This document shows, in pieces, positions 27,604 to 35,840 of a DNA stretch of 64,000 bases. Below the pieces are notes generated by a model. It saw only the letters and a program-made list of their open reading frames with translations, did not search any database and was not told the origin of the DNA. This stretch comes from Massilia endophytica. Lineage in GTDB: Bacteria; Pseudomonadota; Gammaproteobacteria; Burkholderiales; Burkholderiaceae_D. Position 1 is the first letter of the stretch. Each line of letters begins with the position of its first letter. Position numbers and translations under genes: made by a program. The DNA lies in the NCBI RefSeq assembly GCF_021165955.1, contig NZ_CP088952.1, positions 2,852,001-2,916,000 of the forward strand, given 5' to 3'.

Positions 27604-28947
27604 ATGATGGCGTTTAAACTGCCCCGCTTCGGGCGGCCGATGAGCGGCCTGTTCTGGCGCACTTTCCTGCTGCTCGGCGTGCTGACGACGCTGAGCATGG
27701 CCTCCTGGATCGGCATGATCAGCGTCGTGCAGCGCGAGCCCCAGGCGCAGCAGCTTGCGGCCCAGGTGATCTCCGTGGTCACCATCACCCGCGCCGCCCT
27801 CACCCACTCCGCCCCCGACCTGCGGCGCGAGCTGCTGTTCGAGCTCGTGTCCAACGAAGGCATCCGCGTCTTCTCGCTGGAGGACGACGACGAGGTGGAG
27901 CCGCCGCCCGCCAACGCCCTCATGCCCCTGATCGAGTCCATGGTCAAGGCCAAGCTGGGGGCGGACACCCGCTTCTCGGCGCGCGTGAACGGCATGCGCG
28001 GCTTCTGGGTCAGCTTCAAGATCGACGACGACCAGTACTGGCTCATGCTGGAGCGCGAGCGCATCAGCGGCCTCACGGGCGTGCAGTGGCTGGGCTGGGC
28101 GGGCGTGGTCTCCCTGGTCTCCCTGCTGGGCGCAGCCCTGATTTCGAGCCTCATCAACCTTCCCCTCAAGCGCCTGACCGCCGCCGCGCGCGACATCGCC
28201 CGCGGCCTGCGCCCCGAACCGCTGCCGGACAAGGGGCCGCAGGAGGTGCGCCAGGCGAACCGCAGCTTCAACCAGATGGTGGACGACCTGCAGCAGGTGG
28301 AATCGGACCGCGCCGTGATCCTGGCCGGCATCTCGCACGACCTGCGCACCCCGCTGGCGCGCATGCAGCTGGAAGTGGAGATGGCCCACCTGCCGCCCGA
28401 CGCGCGCTCCGGCATGCAGTCCGATATCGCCCAGATGGACGCCATCATCGCCCAGTTCCTGGACTACGCGAAGCCCACCGAGACCTCCACCTTCGTGCTG
28501 GTGGACGTTTCCGGTATGCTGGAAGACGTGGCCCACGAGGCCACCCGCCTGCCGGACGTGCGCGTGCAGACCGTTTTGTGCGAAGGCGCCCAGGTCCGCG
28601 GCAACCCCACCGACCTGAAACGGGTGTTCAACAACCTGGTGGAGAACGCCCGGCGCTACGGCAAGACGCCCGGCGGCGAGCTGGCCGAGATCGAGATCCA
28701 CTGCACGGCCAAGGGCGGGCGGGTGGTCATCGAGTTCCTGGACCACGGCGTCGGCGTTCCGGAAGACCAGCTGGACCAGCTGCGCAAACCCTTCACCCGC
28801 CTCGACACGGCGCGCAGCCAGGCCAATGGCGCGGGGCTGGGCCTGGCCATCGTGGAGCGGGTGCTGCAAAAGCACGAGGCGGAGTTGCAGCTGAGCAATC
28901 GTCCCGGCGGCGGCTTGGTGGTTCGGATTACCCTCAACGCGGGCTGA
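27604..28947 (+). CDS. envZ: EnvZ-type sensor histidine kinase
   Basis: This 447-residue protein has a first membrane helix near 20-41, a periplasmic region to about 158, a second helix near 161-184, HAMP (about 185-237), and HisKA with phosphoacceptor His245 in AGISHDLRTPLARM. A complete HATPase domain with N, G1 and G2 boxes follows (NNLVENARRYG, DHGVGVP, GAGLGLAI). It phosphorylates the OmpR encoded just upstream. An A-rich tract follows its stop. Confidence 0.92.
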   Translation: MMAFKLPRFGRPMSGLFWRTFLLLGVLTTLSMASWIGMISVVQREPQAQQLAAQVISVVTITRAALTHSAPDLRRELLFELVSNEGIRVFSLEDDDEVEPPPANALMPLIESMVKAKLGADTRFSARVNGMRGFWVSFKIDDDQYWLMLERERISGLTGVQWLGWAGVVSLVSLLGAALISSLINLPLKRLTAAARDIARGLRPEPLPDKGPQEVRQANRSFNQMVDDLQQVESDRAVILAGISHDLRTPLARMQLEVEMAHLPPDARSGMQSDIAQMDAIIAQFLDYAKPTETSTFVLVDVSGMLEDVAHEATRLPDVRVQTVLCEGAQVRGNPTDLKRVFNNLVENARRYGKTPGGELAEIEIHCTAKGGRVVIEFLDHGVGVPEDQLDQLRKPFTRLDTARSQANGAGLGLAIVERVLQKHEAELQLSNRPGGGLVVRITLNAG

Positions 28948-28974
28948 AAAAATCTGAAAAAAATTAAAAAACTT

Positions 28975-29001
28975 TGTCGATCTGGAGTTTTCCCGTTCGT
29001 C
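28975..29001 (+). promoter_or_regulatory. Candidate ECF42-type promoter of the VOC/DGPF/sigma operon
   Basis: TGTCGA (28975-28980), a 17-base spacer, then CGTC (28998-29001). As I recall, ECF42 sigma factors use TGTCGA at -35 and CG(A/T)C at -10, so both elements match. It is preceded by an A-rich tract that could act as an UP element. The predicted transcript starts about 50 bases before the VOC gene of an operon that ends with its own ECF42-type sigma gene, implying autoregulation. Confidence 0.7.
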
Positions 29002-29056
29002 GTGGGATTATGGCGGCGCAGTTCGCGCTTCCGGTCAACGAAACAGGAGAGACACC

Positions 29057-29533
29057 ATGGTTCAAAAGATTCCTGAAGGCATGCACTCGCTCACCCCGCA
29101 CCTGGTGTGCCGTGGCGCGGCGGACGCGATCGAGTTCTACAAGAAGGCCTTCAATGCAGAAGAATGCGCGCGCATCCCCTCCCCGGACGGGAGCGGCAAG
29201 CTGATTCACGCAATGGTCAAAATCGGCGATTCCAACCTGATGCTGGTCGACGAGTTCCCCGAAATGGGCGCGCGGGCGCCGCAGGGCTTCTCGCCCGTGA
29301 CCATCCACCACTATGTGGAGAACGCCGACGCCACGTTCGAGCGCGCCATTGCCGCCGGCGCCACCGTGCGCATGCCGCTGGACGACATGTTCTGGGGCGA
29401 CCGCTACGGCGTGCTGGTCGATCCGTTCGGCCACATGTGGTCCATCGCCACCCATATCCGCGACGTGTCCTTCGAAGAAGCGACGGCCGCCGCAGCCAGC
29501 ATGCCCGCCGAATGCGGCGGCAAAGCCCAATAA
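29057..29533 (+). CDS. VOC family protein, PhnB-like
   Basis: This 158-residue protein has the PhnB-like start LTPHLVCRGAADAIEFYKKAFNA, with the paired VOC modules and the terminal DRYGVLVDPFGHMWSIATH signature. The lengths and signature fit the glyoxalase-like proteins often encoded beside DGPF proteins and ECF42 sigma factors. Substrate unknown. AGGAGAG lies before the ATG. It is the first gene of the operon that ends at 31952. Confidence 0.9.
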   Translation: MVQKIPEGMHSLTPHLVCRGAADAIEFYKKAFNAEECARIPSPDGSGKLIHAMVKIGDSNLMLVDEFPEMGARAPQGFSPVTIHHYVENADATFERAIAAGATVRMPLDDMFWGDRYGVLVDPFGHMWSIATHIRDVSFEEATAAAASMPAECGGKAQ

Positions 29534-29552
29534 CAGGAACAAGGAGAACAAC

Positions 29553-29978
29553 ATGCGATTCATGGTCATTGTCAAAGCTAGCGCCGACACCGAAGCAGGC
29601 GTCATGCCGCCAACCGAACTGCTGGAAGCGATGGGCAAGTTCAACGAAGAACTGGTGAACGCCGGCGTGATGCTGGCAGGCGAAGGCCTGCACCCGAGCT
29701 CGCGCGGCGCGCGCATCCAATTCTCGGGCAAGGACCGCAAGGTCATCGACGGCCCCTTCGCCGAAACCAAGGAGCTCGTCGCGGGCTTCTGGCTGGTGCA
29801 GATGAAATCCCTGGACGAATGCGTGGAATGGTTCAAGCGCGCCCCGATGCTGGAGGGCGACCAGCTGGAGATCCGCCGCGTCTTCGAGGCCGAGGACTTC
29901 GGCGCCGAGTTCACGCCGGAGCTGCGCGAGCAGGAAGAACAGCAGCGCGCCAAGATGGCTTCCCAGCACGCAGCCTGA
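29553..29978 (+). CDS. YciI/DGPF family protein
   Basis: This 141-residue protein starts at the ATG at 29553 (AAGGAG upstream) with MRFMVIVKA, typical of DGPF-type YCII proteins. The defining block VIDGPFAETKELVAGFWL is intact. The fold is a ferredoxin-like dimer with a conserved His/Asp pair in the wider YciI family. DGPF proteins are regular partners of ECF42 sigma factors and may sense or process a ligand, but no reaction is known. Confidence 0.9.
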   Translation: MRFMVIVKASADTEAGVMPPTELLEAMGKFNEELVNAGVMLAGEGLHPSSRGARIQFSGKDRKVIDGPFAETKELVAGFWLVQMKSLDECVEWFKRAPMLEGDQLEIRRVFEAEDFGAEFTPELREQEEQQRAKMASQHAA

Positions 29979-29994
29979 TAAATAGGGGGATGCA

Positions 29995-30693
29995 ATGCAC
30001 TTCATGATCCTGCGCCGCGCCGACCGCAGTTCCGAACAGGCGGCCTTTCCGCTTCCCGAACTGAGCAAGGCAGTACCGTCAGGGCGGTGGTTGCATCCCA
30101 GTGCGCGCGGCGCCCGCCTGCGCAAGCGCGACGGCCAGTGGAGCGTGCACGACGTTCCTTTCGCCGATGCGCGCGAGCTGGTGGCGGGCTTCACCATCAT
30201 CGATGTGCCCTCGAAACAGGATGCCATCGAGTGGGCCAAGACCTGGCCCACGGCCGACGGCGAAGGCGAAGTGGAACTCGAAGTGCGTGAAACGGGCTGC
30301 TCCAGCGGCTGCGTGGGCTTCGACACCCAGGCCGCGGCCCAGCTCACGCCCTATATCGTGCTGCTCAAGTCCGACCGCAACACGGAAGCCGACCTGCCCA
30401 CGCCGCCCGAGGTGATCGCGCAGATGAACGCCGCCAACCAGGCAGGCGTGAAGGCAGGCATTGTGCTGGCTGGCGAGGGCCTGCAGCCGACATCCAAGGG
30501 AGCGCGCGTGAAGTTCGGCGGCGGCCGCAGCACCGTCATCGACGGTCCGTTCACCGAGATCAAGGAACTGATCGCAGGCTTCTGGCTGATCCAGACCGCC
30601 ACGCGCGAAGAAGCCTTCGACTGGGTGAGGAACTATCCCTTCCCGCTCGGCCCGAACATGGAGGTCGAGCTGCGCGAAGTGGTGCGCGCTTGA
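29995..30693 (+). CDS. Tandem YciI/DGPF protein with degenerate first copy
   Basis: This 232-residue protein contains two YciI-like domains. The first (about 1-100) carries VHDVPFADARELVAGFTI, where DGPF has become DVPF. The second (about 115-232) keeps VIDGPFTEIKELIAGFWL. The fusion probably makes an internal pseudodimer with one active-site half altered. It overlaps the sigma factor start by four bases, so the two are translationally coupled. Confidence 0.88.
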   Translation: MHFMILRRADRSSEQAAFPLPELSKAVPSGRWLHPSARGARLRKRDGQWSVHDVPFADARELVAGFTIIDVPSKQDAIEWAKTWPTADGEGEVELEVRETGCSSGCVGFDTQAAAQLTPYIVLLKSDRNTEADLPTPPEVIAQMNAANQAGVKAGIVLAGEGLQPTSKGARVKFGGGRSTVIDGPFTEIKELIAGFWLIQTATREEAFDWVRNYPFPLGPNMEVELREVVRA

Positions 30694-31952
30694 ACCAGAT
30701 TCACCGGGCGCTGGAAGCTGTCTGGCGCATCGAATCCGCAAAGATCATCGCCGTGCTCGCGCGCATGCTGCGCGACGTGGGCCTGGCGGAAGAAATGGCG
30801 CAGGAAGCCCTGGTCAGCGCACTGGAAAGCTGGCCGGAACAGGGCACGCCCGACCGCCCTGCCGCCTGGCTGATGACGGCGGCCAAGAACCGCGCCCTGG
30901 ACTACCTGCGCCACAAGAAGCTGGAGCAGGAGAAGGAACCCGAGCTCACCTACGAAATCGAAGGCCAGCTGCAGGACGCGGCGCCGGACCTCGAACGCAC
31001 GCTGGACGACAATATCGGCGACGACCTGCTGCGCCTGATCTTCGTGGCCTGCCACCCCGTGCTCCCCACCGAGGGCCGGGTGGCCCTGACCCTGCGCCTG
31101 CTGGGCGGCCTGAGCACCGAGGAAATCGCGCGCGCCTTCCTGGTGCCCGAACCCACGGTGGCGCAACGCATTGTGCGCGCCAAGCGCACCCTGGCCGAGG
31201 CGCGCGTGCCCTTCGAAGTGCCGCGCGGGCCGGAGCTGGTACAGCGCCTGTCTTCGGTGCTGCAGGTGATCTACCTGGTCTACAACGAAGGCTATTCCGC
31301 CAGCGCGGGCGTGGACTGGATGCGCCCCGCCCTGTGCGAGGAAGCGCTGCGGCTGGGACGTATCCTGGCTGAGCTGGTGCCGCACGAGCCGGAAGTGCAC
31401 GGCCTGGTGGCGCTGATGGAGATCCAGTCTTCGCGCCAGCGGGCGCGCACCGACGCGAAGGGCGTGCCCGTGCTGCTGCTGGAACAGGACCGTTCGCGCT
31501 GGGACCAGCTGCTGATACGGCGCGGCCTGACGGCGCTGGCGCGCGCGGAGCAGCTGGGCCAGAGCCTTGGCCCCTATGCGCTGCAGGCGGCCATTGCGGC
31601 CTGCCACGCGCGGGCGCGCAAGGCCGAAGACACGGACTGGCTGCGCATCGCGGCCCTGTACGACGGCCTCTCGCAGCTGGCGCCCTCCCCTGTCGTGGAA
31701 CTGAACCGCGCAGTGGCGCTGGCCATGGCCTTCGGCCCCGCCACGGGCCTGGAAGTGGCGGACCAGCTGCTGGACGAACCGGCGCTGCGCAACTATCACC
31801 TGCTGCCCAGCGTGCGGGGCGACTTCCTGTTCAAACTGGGAAGGCTGGAGGAAGCGCGCGCCGAGTTCGAGCGCGCGGCGGACATGGCGCACAACGAGCG
31901 CGAACGCGCCCTCCTCCTGGCGCGCGCCGCCGCCTGCCGTCCACTCAAGTAA
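30690..31952 (+). CDS. ECF sigma factor with C-terminal TPR-like extension (ECF42 type)
   Basis: This 420-residue protein starts at the TTG of a TTGA overlap. Residues 1-80 are sigma-70 region 2 (MAQEALVSALESWP, PAAWLMTAAKNRALDYLR). Residues 115-175 are region 4 with the helix-turn-helix STEEIARAFLVPEPTVAQRIVRAKRTL. The remaining 240 residues form helical TPR-like repeats (the YNEGYSASAG and VELNRAVALAMAFGP blocks are family markers). No anti-sigma gene is adjacent. In ECF42 the extension itself is thought to control activity. Confidence 0.93.
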   Translation: MNQIHRALEAVWRIESAKIIAVLARMLRDVGLAEEMAQEALVSALESWPEQGTPDRPAAWLMTAAKNRALDYLRHKKLEQEKEPELTYEIEGQLQDAAPDLERTLDDNIGDDLLRLIFVACHPVLPTEGRVALTLRLLGGLSTEEIARAFLVPEPTVAQRIVRAKRTLAEARVPFEVPRGPELVQRLSSVLQVIYLVYNEGYSASAGVDWMRPALCEEALRLGRILAELVPHEPEVHGLVALMEIQSSRQRARTDAKGVPVLLLEQDRSRWDQLLIRRGLTALARAEQLGQSLGPYALQAAIAACHARARKAEDTDWLRIAALYDGLSQLAPSPVVELNRAVALAMAFGPATGLEVADQLLDEPALRNYHLLPSVRGDFLFKLGRLEEARAEFERAADMAHNERERALLLARAAACRPLK

Positions 31953-31980
31953 GCGTGGCAGCCGCCTTCGCGCTTGGGCC

Positions 31981-32442
31981 TCACTCCAGCAATTTGGTCA
32001 GCAGCAACTCGGTCGACCCGTAGCCGTAGAGGGAATCCGTTTCCAGCCCTTCCGTTTCATAGGGCACGGAGACTTCGCGTTCGGGCTTGGCGGGATCGTC
32101 GGAATAGGTGGCGCGCCAGGCGCGCTTGAGGGCGTCGGCGCGGCGGATAAAGACGGGAACGGGCCAGTCGGCCCGGTCGAAGCGTTCGGACTGGCCGATG
32201 ACGGGCCAGCGGCCATTGGCCAGCGCCATGTCGCCGGTGCGGATGGCCTTGAGCGCATCGCCGGCGCGCAGCCCCTGCACCTGCTCCAGCGTGGGCACTC
32301 TCTCGAACTTCGGCCCGAACAGGTAGGCCAGCATGATCTTCCCCTGCGGGGACAGGCGGGCGACCAGGCCGGTGGCATAGCCGCCGTTCCTCAGGGGCAC
32401 GGCAAACCAGCTTCCTTCGCGGTACGGCTGCAGCAACTTCAT
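31981..32442 (-). CDS. Imm26-like immunity protein
   Basis: The protein is 153 residues. The pattern GSWFAVPLRNGGYATGLVAR, followed by LAYLFGPKF, then GDMALANGRWPVIGQSERFDRADWPVPVFIRR, matches the Imm26 family, whose members are predicted to neutralise polymorphic toxins in the cytoplasm. No toxin gene is in the window, so it would be an orphan immunity gene. It follows the ferritin-like gene by 34 bases on the same strand with AAAGGA upstream, so the two may be co-transcribed. Confidence 0.7.
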   Translation of the reverse strand: MKLLQPYREGSWFAVPLRNGGYATGLVARLSPQGKIMLAYLFGPKFERVPTLEQVQGLRAGDALKAIRTGDMALANGRWPVIGQSERFDRADWPVPVFIRRADALKRAWRATYSDDPAKPEREVSVPYETEGLETDSLYGYGSTELLLTKLLE

Positions 32443-32476
32443 TCACGTCCTTTCACGTGCCGCCGTACCGCCGGGA

Positions 32477-32779
32477 TCACTCCTCGTAGTGGTACTGGGC
32501 GGCGATCGGTCCCGCCTTGAACAGCGCTTCCTTCATTTCCTTGTCCAGCTTCGGATCGCGCCGGCGCACCCATTCGAACAGCATGGCAATGTGCTTGCGC
32601 GTGGCATCGCGCTGATGCGCCATCACCAGCTTCAGTTCGGGATCGGTGCAGGCTTCGATACGCTGGTTCTGGGTGTCCAGCATGCCCAGCTTGTCGATCA
32701 GCGACGTCAGGCCCCTGTGCATGTCCAGCACTTGGGCATGCAGCTTGTCCCGCGGTTCGACAACGTGTTCTTCGGTCAT
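32477..32779 (-). CDS. Encapsulated-ferritin-like (EncFtn) protein lacking ferroxidase ligands
   Basis: This 100-residue all-helical protein starts at 32779 after AGGAGA. It aligns without gaps to the Rhodospirillum rubrum EncFtn core as I recall it (shared HR near 21, NQR near 38-40, TDPEL 45-49, AH and RD near 54-58, KHIAM near 62-66, EWVRR near 69-73). The ferroxidase ligands Glu32 and Glu62 are Lys30 and Thr60 here. Only the His65 equivalent (His63) remains. There is no C-terminal encapsulin-targeting tail and no encapsulin gene. Function unknown. Confidence 0.65.
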   Translation of the reverse strand: MTEEHVVEPRDKLHAQVLDMHRGLTSLIDKLGMLDTQNQRIEACTDPELKLVMAHQRDATRKHIAMLFEWVRRRDPKLDKEMKEALFKAGPIAAQYHYEE

Positions 32780-32888
32780 GGCAATCTCCTGGTCGATTCG
32801 GATGAGCACATTGTCCGCCGCCGGAGCGCATTTCTCAAGTGTAGCGGCGGGCGCCGGCAGGCGGCGCACGAATTGTGGTAAGCTTCGG

Positions 32889-32970
32889 CCTCGCTAGGGG
32901 TCCTGGAACGCCGTTCCGGGTGAGAGATACCCTTCGTACCTGATCTGGATAATGCCAGCGAAGGAAAGCG
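32889..32970 (+). promoter_or_regulatory. TPP (THI-box) riboswitch
   Basis: The conserved core is complete: GGGGT at the first junction, GTGAGAGATACCC as the pyrimidine-sensing arm, and ACCTGATCTGGATAATGCC with AGCGAAGG as the pyrophosphate arm and closing P1 strand. It lies in the 5-prime leader of the TonB-dependent receptor gene. Thiamine pyrophosphate binding normally lowers expression, so the receptor is predicted to be made when thiamine is scarce. Confidence 0.96.
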
Positions 32971-32994
32971 CAAAGTTGTTCCTCCCTCCTTTGA

Positions 32995-33034
32995 GTGCTC
33001 TCCCCGCGTTGGCTCGACCGAAGCATAAGAGCAC
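32995..33034 (+). promoter_or_regulatory. Expression-platform hairpin occluding the receptor start
   Basis: GTGCTCT (32995-33001) pairs perfectly with AGAGCAC (33028-33034), three bases before the ATG at 33038. The right arm contains the only weak ribosome-binding sequence, AAGAG. Folding would block initiation, so translational control by the riboswitch is likely. No T-run is present that would make it a terminator. Confidence 0.6.
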
Positions 33035-33037
33035 AAC

Positions 33038-35134
33038 ATGACCAAGACGAAATTCGCCGTAACCGCCGCCGCGCTCGCTGTAGCGCAGGCTTTCCCGCAC
33101 ACCGCCGCCGCCCAGTCCGAGCCGAAGATGGCCGAAGTGGTAGTGAGCGCCACCCGTACCGTGGCCGACCGCGCCTCCGTGGCAGGCTTCTCCGATTCCC
33201 CCCTGCTGCAGACGCCCGCCTCCGTGAGCGTGATCACCCGCGAGCAGATGCAGGACCTGAACATCCAGACCACCACCGATGCGGCGCGCTACGACGCCAG
33301 CATCAGCGACGCCTATAACGCCGTGGGCTACGCCGAGCAGTTCTCCATCCGCGGCTTCAAGCTGGACAACGCGAGCAGCTACCGCAAGGACGGGCTGGCC
33401 ATTTCCGGCGACACCCAGATCCCGCTGGAGAACAAGGAAAGCATCGAGGTGCTGAAAGGCCTCGCGGGCCTGCAGGCAGGCCTGGCCGCGCCGGGCGGCA
33501 TCGTGAACTATGTGACCAAGCGCCCCACCAGCCAGACCATGCGCTCCGCCTTGTTCGGCGTGAGCGAGCGCGGTTCGCTGCACGGCGAGGTGGACCTGGG
33601 CGGCCGCTTCGAGGACCGCCGCTTCGGCTACCGCATCAATGCCGCCGCCGACCGCCTGCGCTCCTACATCAAGGGCGCGGATGGCCACCGCAGCTTCGTT
33701 TCCGGCGCCTTCGACTGGCAGATCACGCCCCAGGCCCTGCTGCAGATCGATGCCGATTACCAGAACAAGTCCCAGGTTTCCGCGCCGGGCTTCCAGCTGA
33801 TCGGCGGCACGTCCCTGCCCGATGTGGCGGCGGACAACATGCTGAACAACCAGCCATGGAGCCTGCCGGTGAAGACCGAGAGCAGCAATATCGGCGCCCG
33901 CTTCCAGTACCAGTTCTCCCCCGAGTGGCATGCCACCGTGAGCGCCAACCGCCACCTCTTCAAGCGCGACGACTACACCGCCTTCCCCTACGGCTGCAGC
34001 ACGGAAGAACTGTGGCCAGGCTTCTGCGCCAACGGCGACTACGATGTCTACGACTACCGCAGCCTGGGCGAGAAGAAGAAGCCCCTGGCCGCGCAGGCCA
34101 TGCTGCAAGGCCGCTTCGCAACGGGCTCCCTGCGCCACGAATTCACGGGCGGCTTCTCCTACTTCGAGAATCACGAGTACTGGGGCGACTACATCTACAA
34201 CTGGGTTGGCGTGAGCAATATCTACCACCCGGTGGCGGTGCCTCCGGATGGCGGCAGCAGCGGCCCCGTTTCCGAGCGCCGCAACGACCATGAGCGCGCG
34301 CTCTTCGTGCAGGATATCGTTGCCCTCACCGGCGAGCTGAAACTGCATGCTGGCGCGCGCTACGTGAAGGTGCGCCGCAACGAAGTGGACGTGATTCCGA
34401 CCAACGCCAACTTCTGGCTGCCGAATGTGGCGCTGGTCTACAGCCCGCGCGAAACCGCCTCGCTGTACGTGTCGTACGCGCAGGGCCTGGAGCATGGCGG
34501 CATCGCGCCTATCGAAACGAGCAACGCGAACCACGCTCTCCCGCCGGGCAAATCCAGGCAGGTGGAAGTGGGCGCGAAGGCGCTGGTGGGCGGCGTGAGC
34601 TACAGCGGCGCCTTGTACCAGATCGAAAAAGGCCTGGAATACACGGACGCCAGCGGAACCTTCGTGCGCAACGGCCAGGCGCGCCACCGCGGCATCGAGT
34701 TCGCCGCGCAGGGCAGGCTCACGCGCGAACTGATGGTGGGCGTATCGGCCACGGCGCTGCACACGGAGCAAAGCGGCACCGGGAAGTCCATCTACGACGG
34801 CAAGCGCGTGACCAATGTGCCTGCCTTCAAATCGACGGTGTTCGCCGAGTACACGCTGGCGCAGGTGCCCGGCCTGAAGCTGAACGGCGACTGGCAGTTC
34901 GCGGGCAAGAAGGCTTTCGATGAAGAGAACACGGTCATGGTACCCAAGTACCATGTGCTGAACCTGGGCGCTTCGTACTCCACCCGCCTGGGCGGCGCGC
35001 CCACCGTGTTCCGTGCGCAGGTGCGCAATGCGCTGGACAAGTTCTACTGGCGCGATGTAACGCCGGACCTGGGAGGCTATCTCTTCCCGGGCGCCGAGCG
35101 TACCTTCCGCGTCTCCGCGCAGGTGTTCTTCTAA
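33038..35134 (+). CDS. TonB-dependent receptor under TPP control (probable thiamine receptor)
   Basis: This 698-residue protein has a signal peptide (1-25), an N-terminal plug with a TonB-box-like EVVVSATR near 33-40 and the conserved plug segments SVSVITREQMQDLN and FSIRGFKLDN. A 22-strand barrel follows, ending in the terminal aromatic VSAQVFF. By sequence it looks like a siderophore receptor. Control by a TPP riboswitch instead points to thiamine or a precursor, as for the OMR-type receptors noted in the thiamine regulon literature. Its stop overlaps the convergent barrel gene stop. Confidence 0.9.
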   Translation: MTKTKFAVTAAALAVAQAFPHTAAAQSEPKMAEVVVSATRTVADRASVAGFSDSPLLQTPASVSVITREQMQDLNIQTTTDAARYDASISDAYNAVGYAEQFSIRGFKLDNASSYRKDGLAISGDTQIPLENKESIEVLKGLAGLQAGLAAPGGIVNYVTKRPTSQTMRSALFGVSERGSLHGEVDLGGRFEDRRFGYRINAAADRLRSYIKGADGHRSFVSGAFDWQITPQALLQIDADYQNKSQVSAPGFQLIGGTSLPDVAADNMLNNQPWSLPVKTESSNIGARFQYQFSPEWHATVSANRHLFKRDDYTAFPYGCSTEELWPGFCANGDYDVYDYRSLGEKKKPLAAQAMLQGRFATGSLRHEFTGGFSYFENHEYWGDYIYNWVGVSNIYHPVAVPPDGGSSGPVSERRNDHERALFVQDIVALTGELKLHAGARYVKVRRNEVDVIPTNANFWLPNVALVYSPRETASLYVSYAQGLEHGGIAPIETSNANHALPPGKSRQVEVGAKALVGGVSYSGALYQIEKGLEYTDASGTFVRNGQARHRGIEFAAQGRLTRELMVGVSATALHTEQSGTGKSIYDGKRVTNVPAFKSTVFAEYTLAQVPGLKLNGDWQFAGKKAFDEENTVMVPKYHVLNLGASYSTRLGGAPTVFRAQVRNALDKFYWRDVTPDLGGYLFPGAERTFRVSAQVFF

Positions 35135-35838
35135 AAGATGTACTGGACCCGCATGGTGAAGCTCTTCGCCCTGCGGTCCGAATTCTTGCCCATCAGGTAG
35201 GCCGCTTCGTATTTGATCTGCTGGCGGCCTACATCCACATAGCCGAAGATGGCCGGTCCGATGCGGTGCGACTGGTCATGCTTCGCTTTCCAGTCGTTCC
35301 ACTTCCCGACTTCGCCGAAGCCCTGCACACCCGGCTGCAGCCAGCTTTTCCAGCGCTGCTTCACCTGCCACTGGTAAACCAGCTCCGTGTCCTCGTGCTC
35401 CCCGGTATCGAACTCGCGCTGCAGGAAGACGTTGAAGTTGAACTGGGTGCGCCAGATTTCGGTCTGCATCACGGGCCCCATCTCCACGCTGTAGCCGCGG
35501 TCCTTGCCGCGCTCCACCAGGGTATGCAGGGCCACGTCCACATCGTACTGGCCCTGGGTGAGCATGAAGTCGTTCTGCCAGGAGGTGCCGATGTAGCGCG
35601 TGCGTTCGCCGTTGAACTGGATCCAGCTGCCGTAGATTTCCGTGTACCAGCGGTCCGTCACGCCATAGCCGAAGCCGAGGTCCGGCACGGCGACGCGGCG
35701 GTCGCGGTAATGGGCGTTCCAGTATTTGTAGTCGATGGACGCCTGGCCGGCGACATCGTAGGTGGAGACCAGGTAATAGCCGGTGGCAGCGCTGACGCAT
35801 TGGGGCAGCATCGTCGCCAGTACCAGCAGCTTTTTCAT
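35131..35838 (-). CDS. Outer-membrane beta-barrel protein of the pnuC operon
   Basis: This 235-residue protein has a signal peptide (MKKLLVLATMLPQCVSA). The mature sequence is rich in alternating aromatic and polar residues and ends in Phe (RVQYIF), the outer-membrane insertion signal. About ten to twelve strands are likely. The ATG at 35838 is preferred to the one two codons upstream because GGGAGGG is then well spaced. The family is not recognised. Its place after pnuC and a nucleoside kinase suggests a channel for the same vitamin. Confidence 0.75.
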   Translation of the reverse strand: MKKLLVLATMLPQCVSAATGYYLVSTYDVAGQASIDYKYWNAHYRDRRVAVPDLGFGYGVTDRWYTEIYGSWIQFNGERTRYIGTSWQNDFMLTQGQYDVDVALHTLVERGKDRGYSVEMGPVMQTEIWRTQFNFNVFLQREFDTGEHEDTELVYQWQVKQRWKSWLQPGVQGFGEVGKWNDWKAKHDQSHRIGPAIFGYVDVGRQQIKYEAAYLMGKNSDRRAKSFTMRVQYIF

Positions 35839-35840
35839 GG

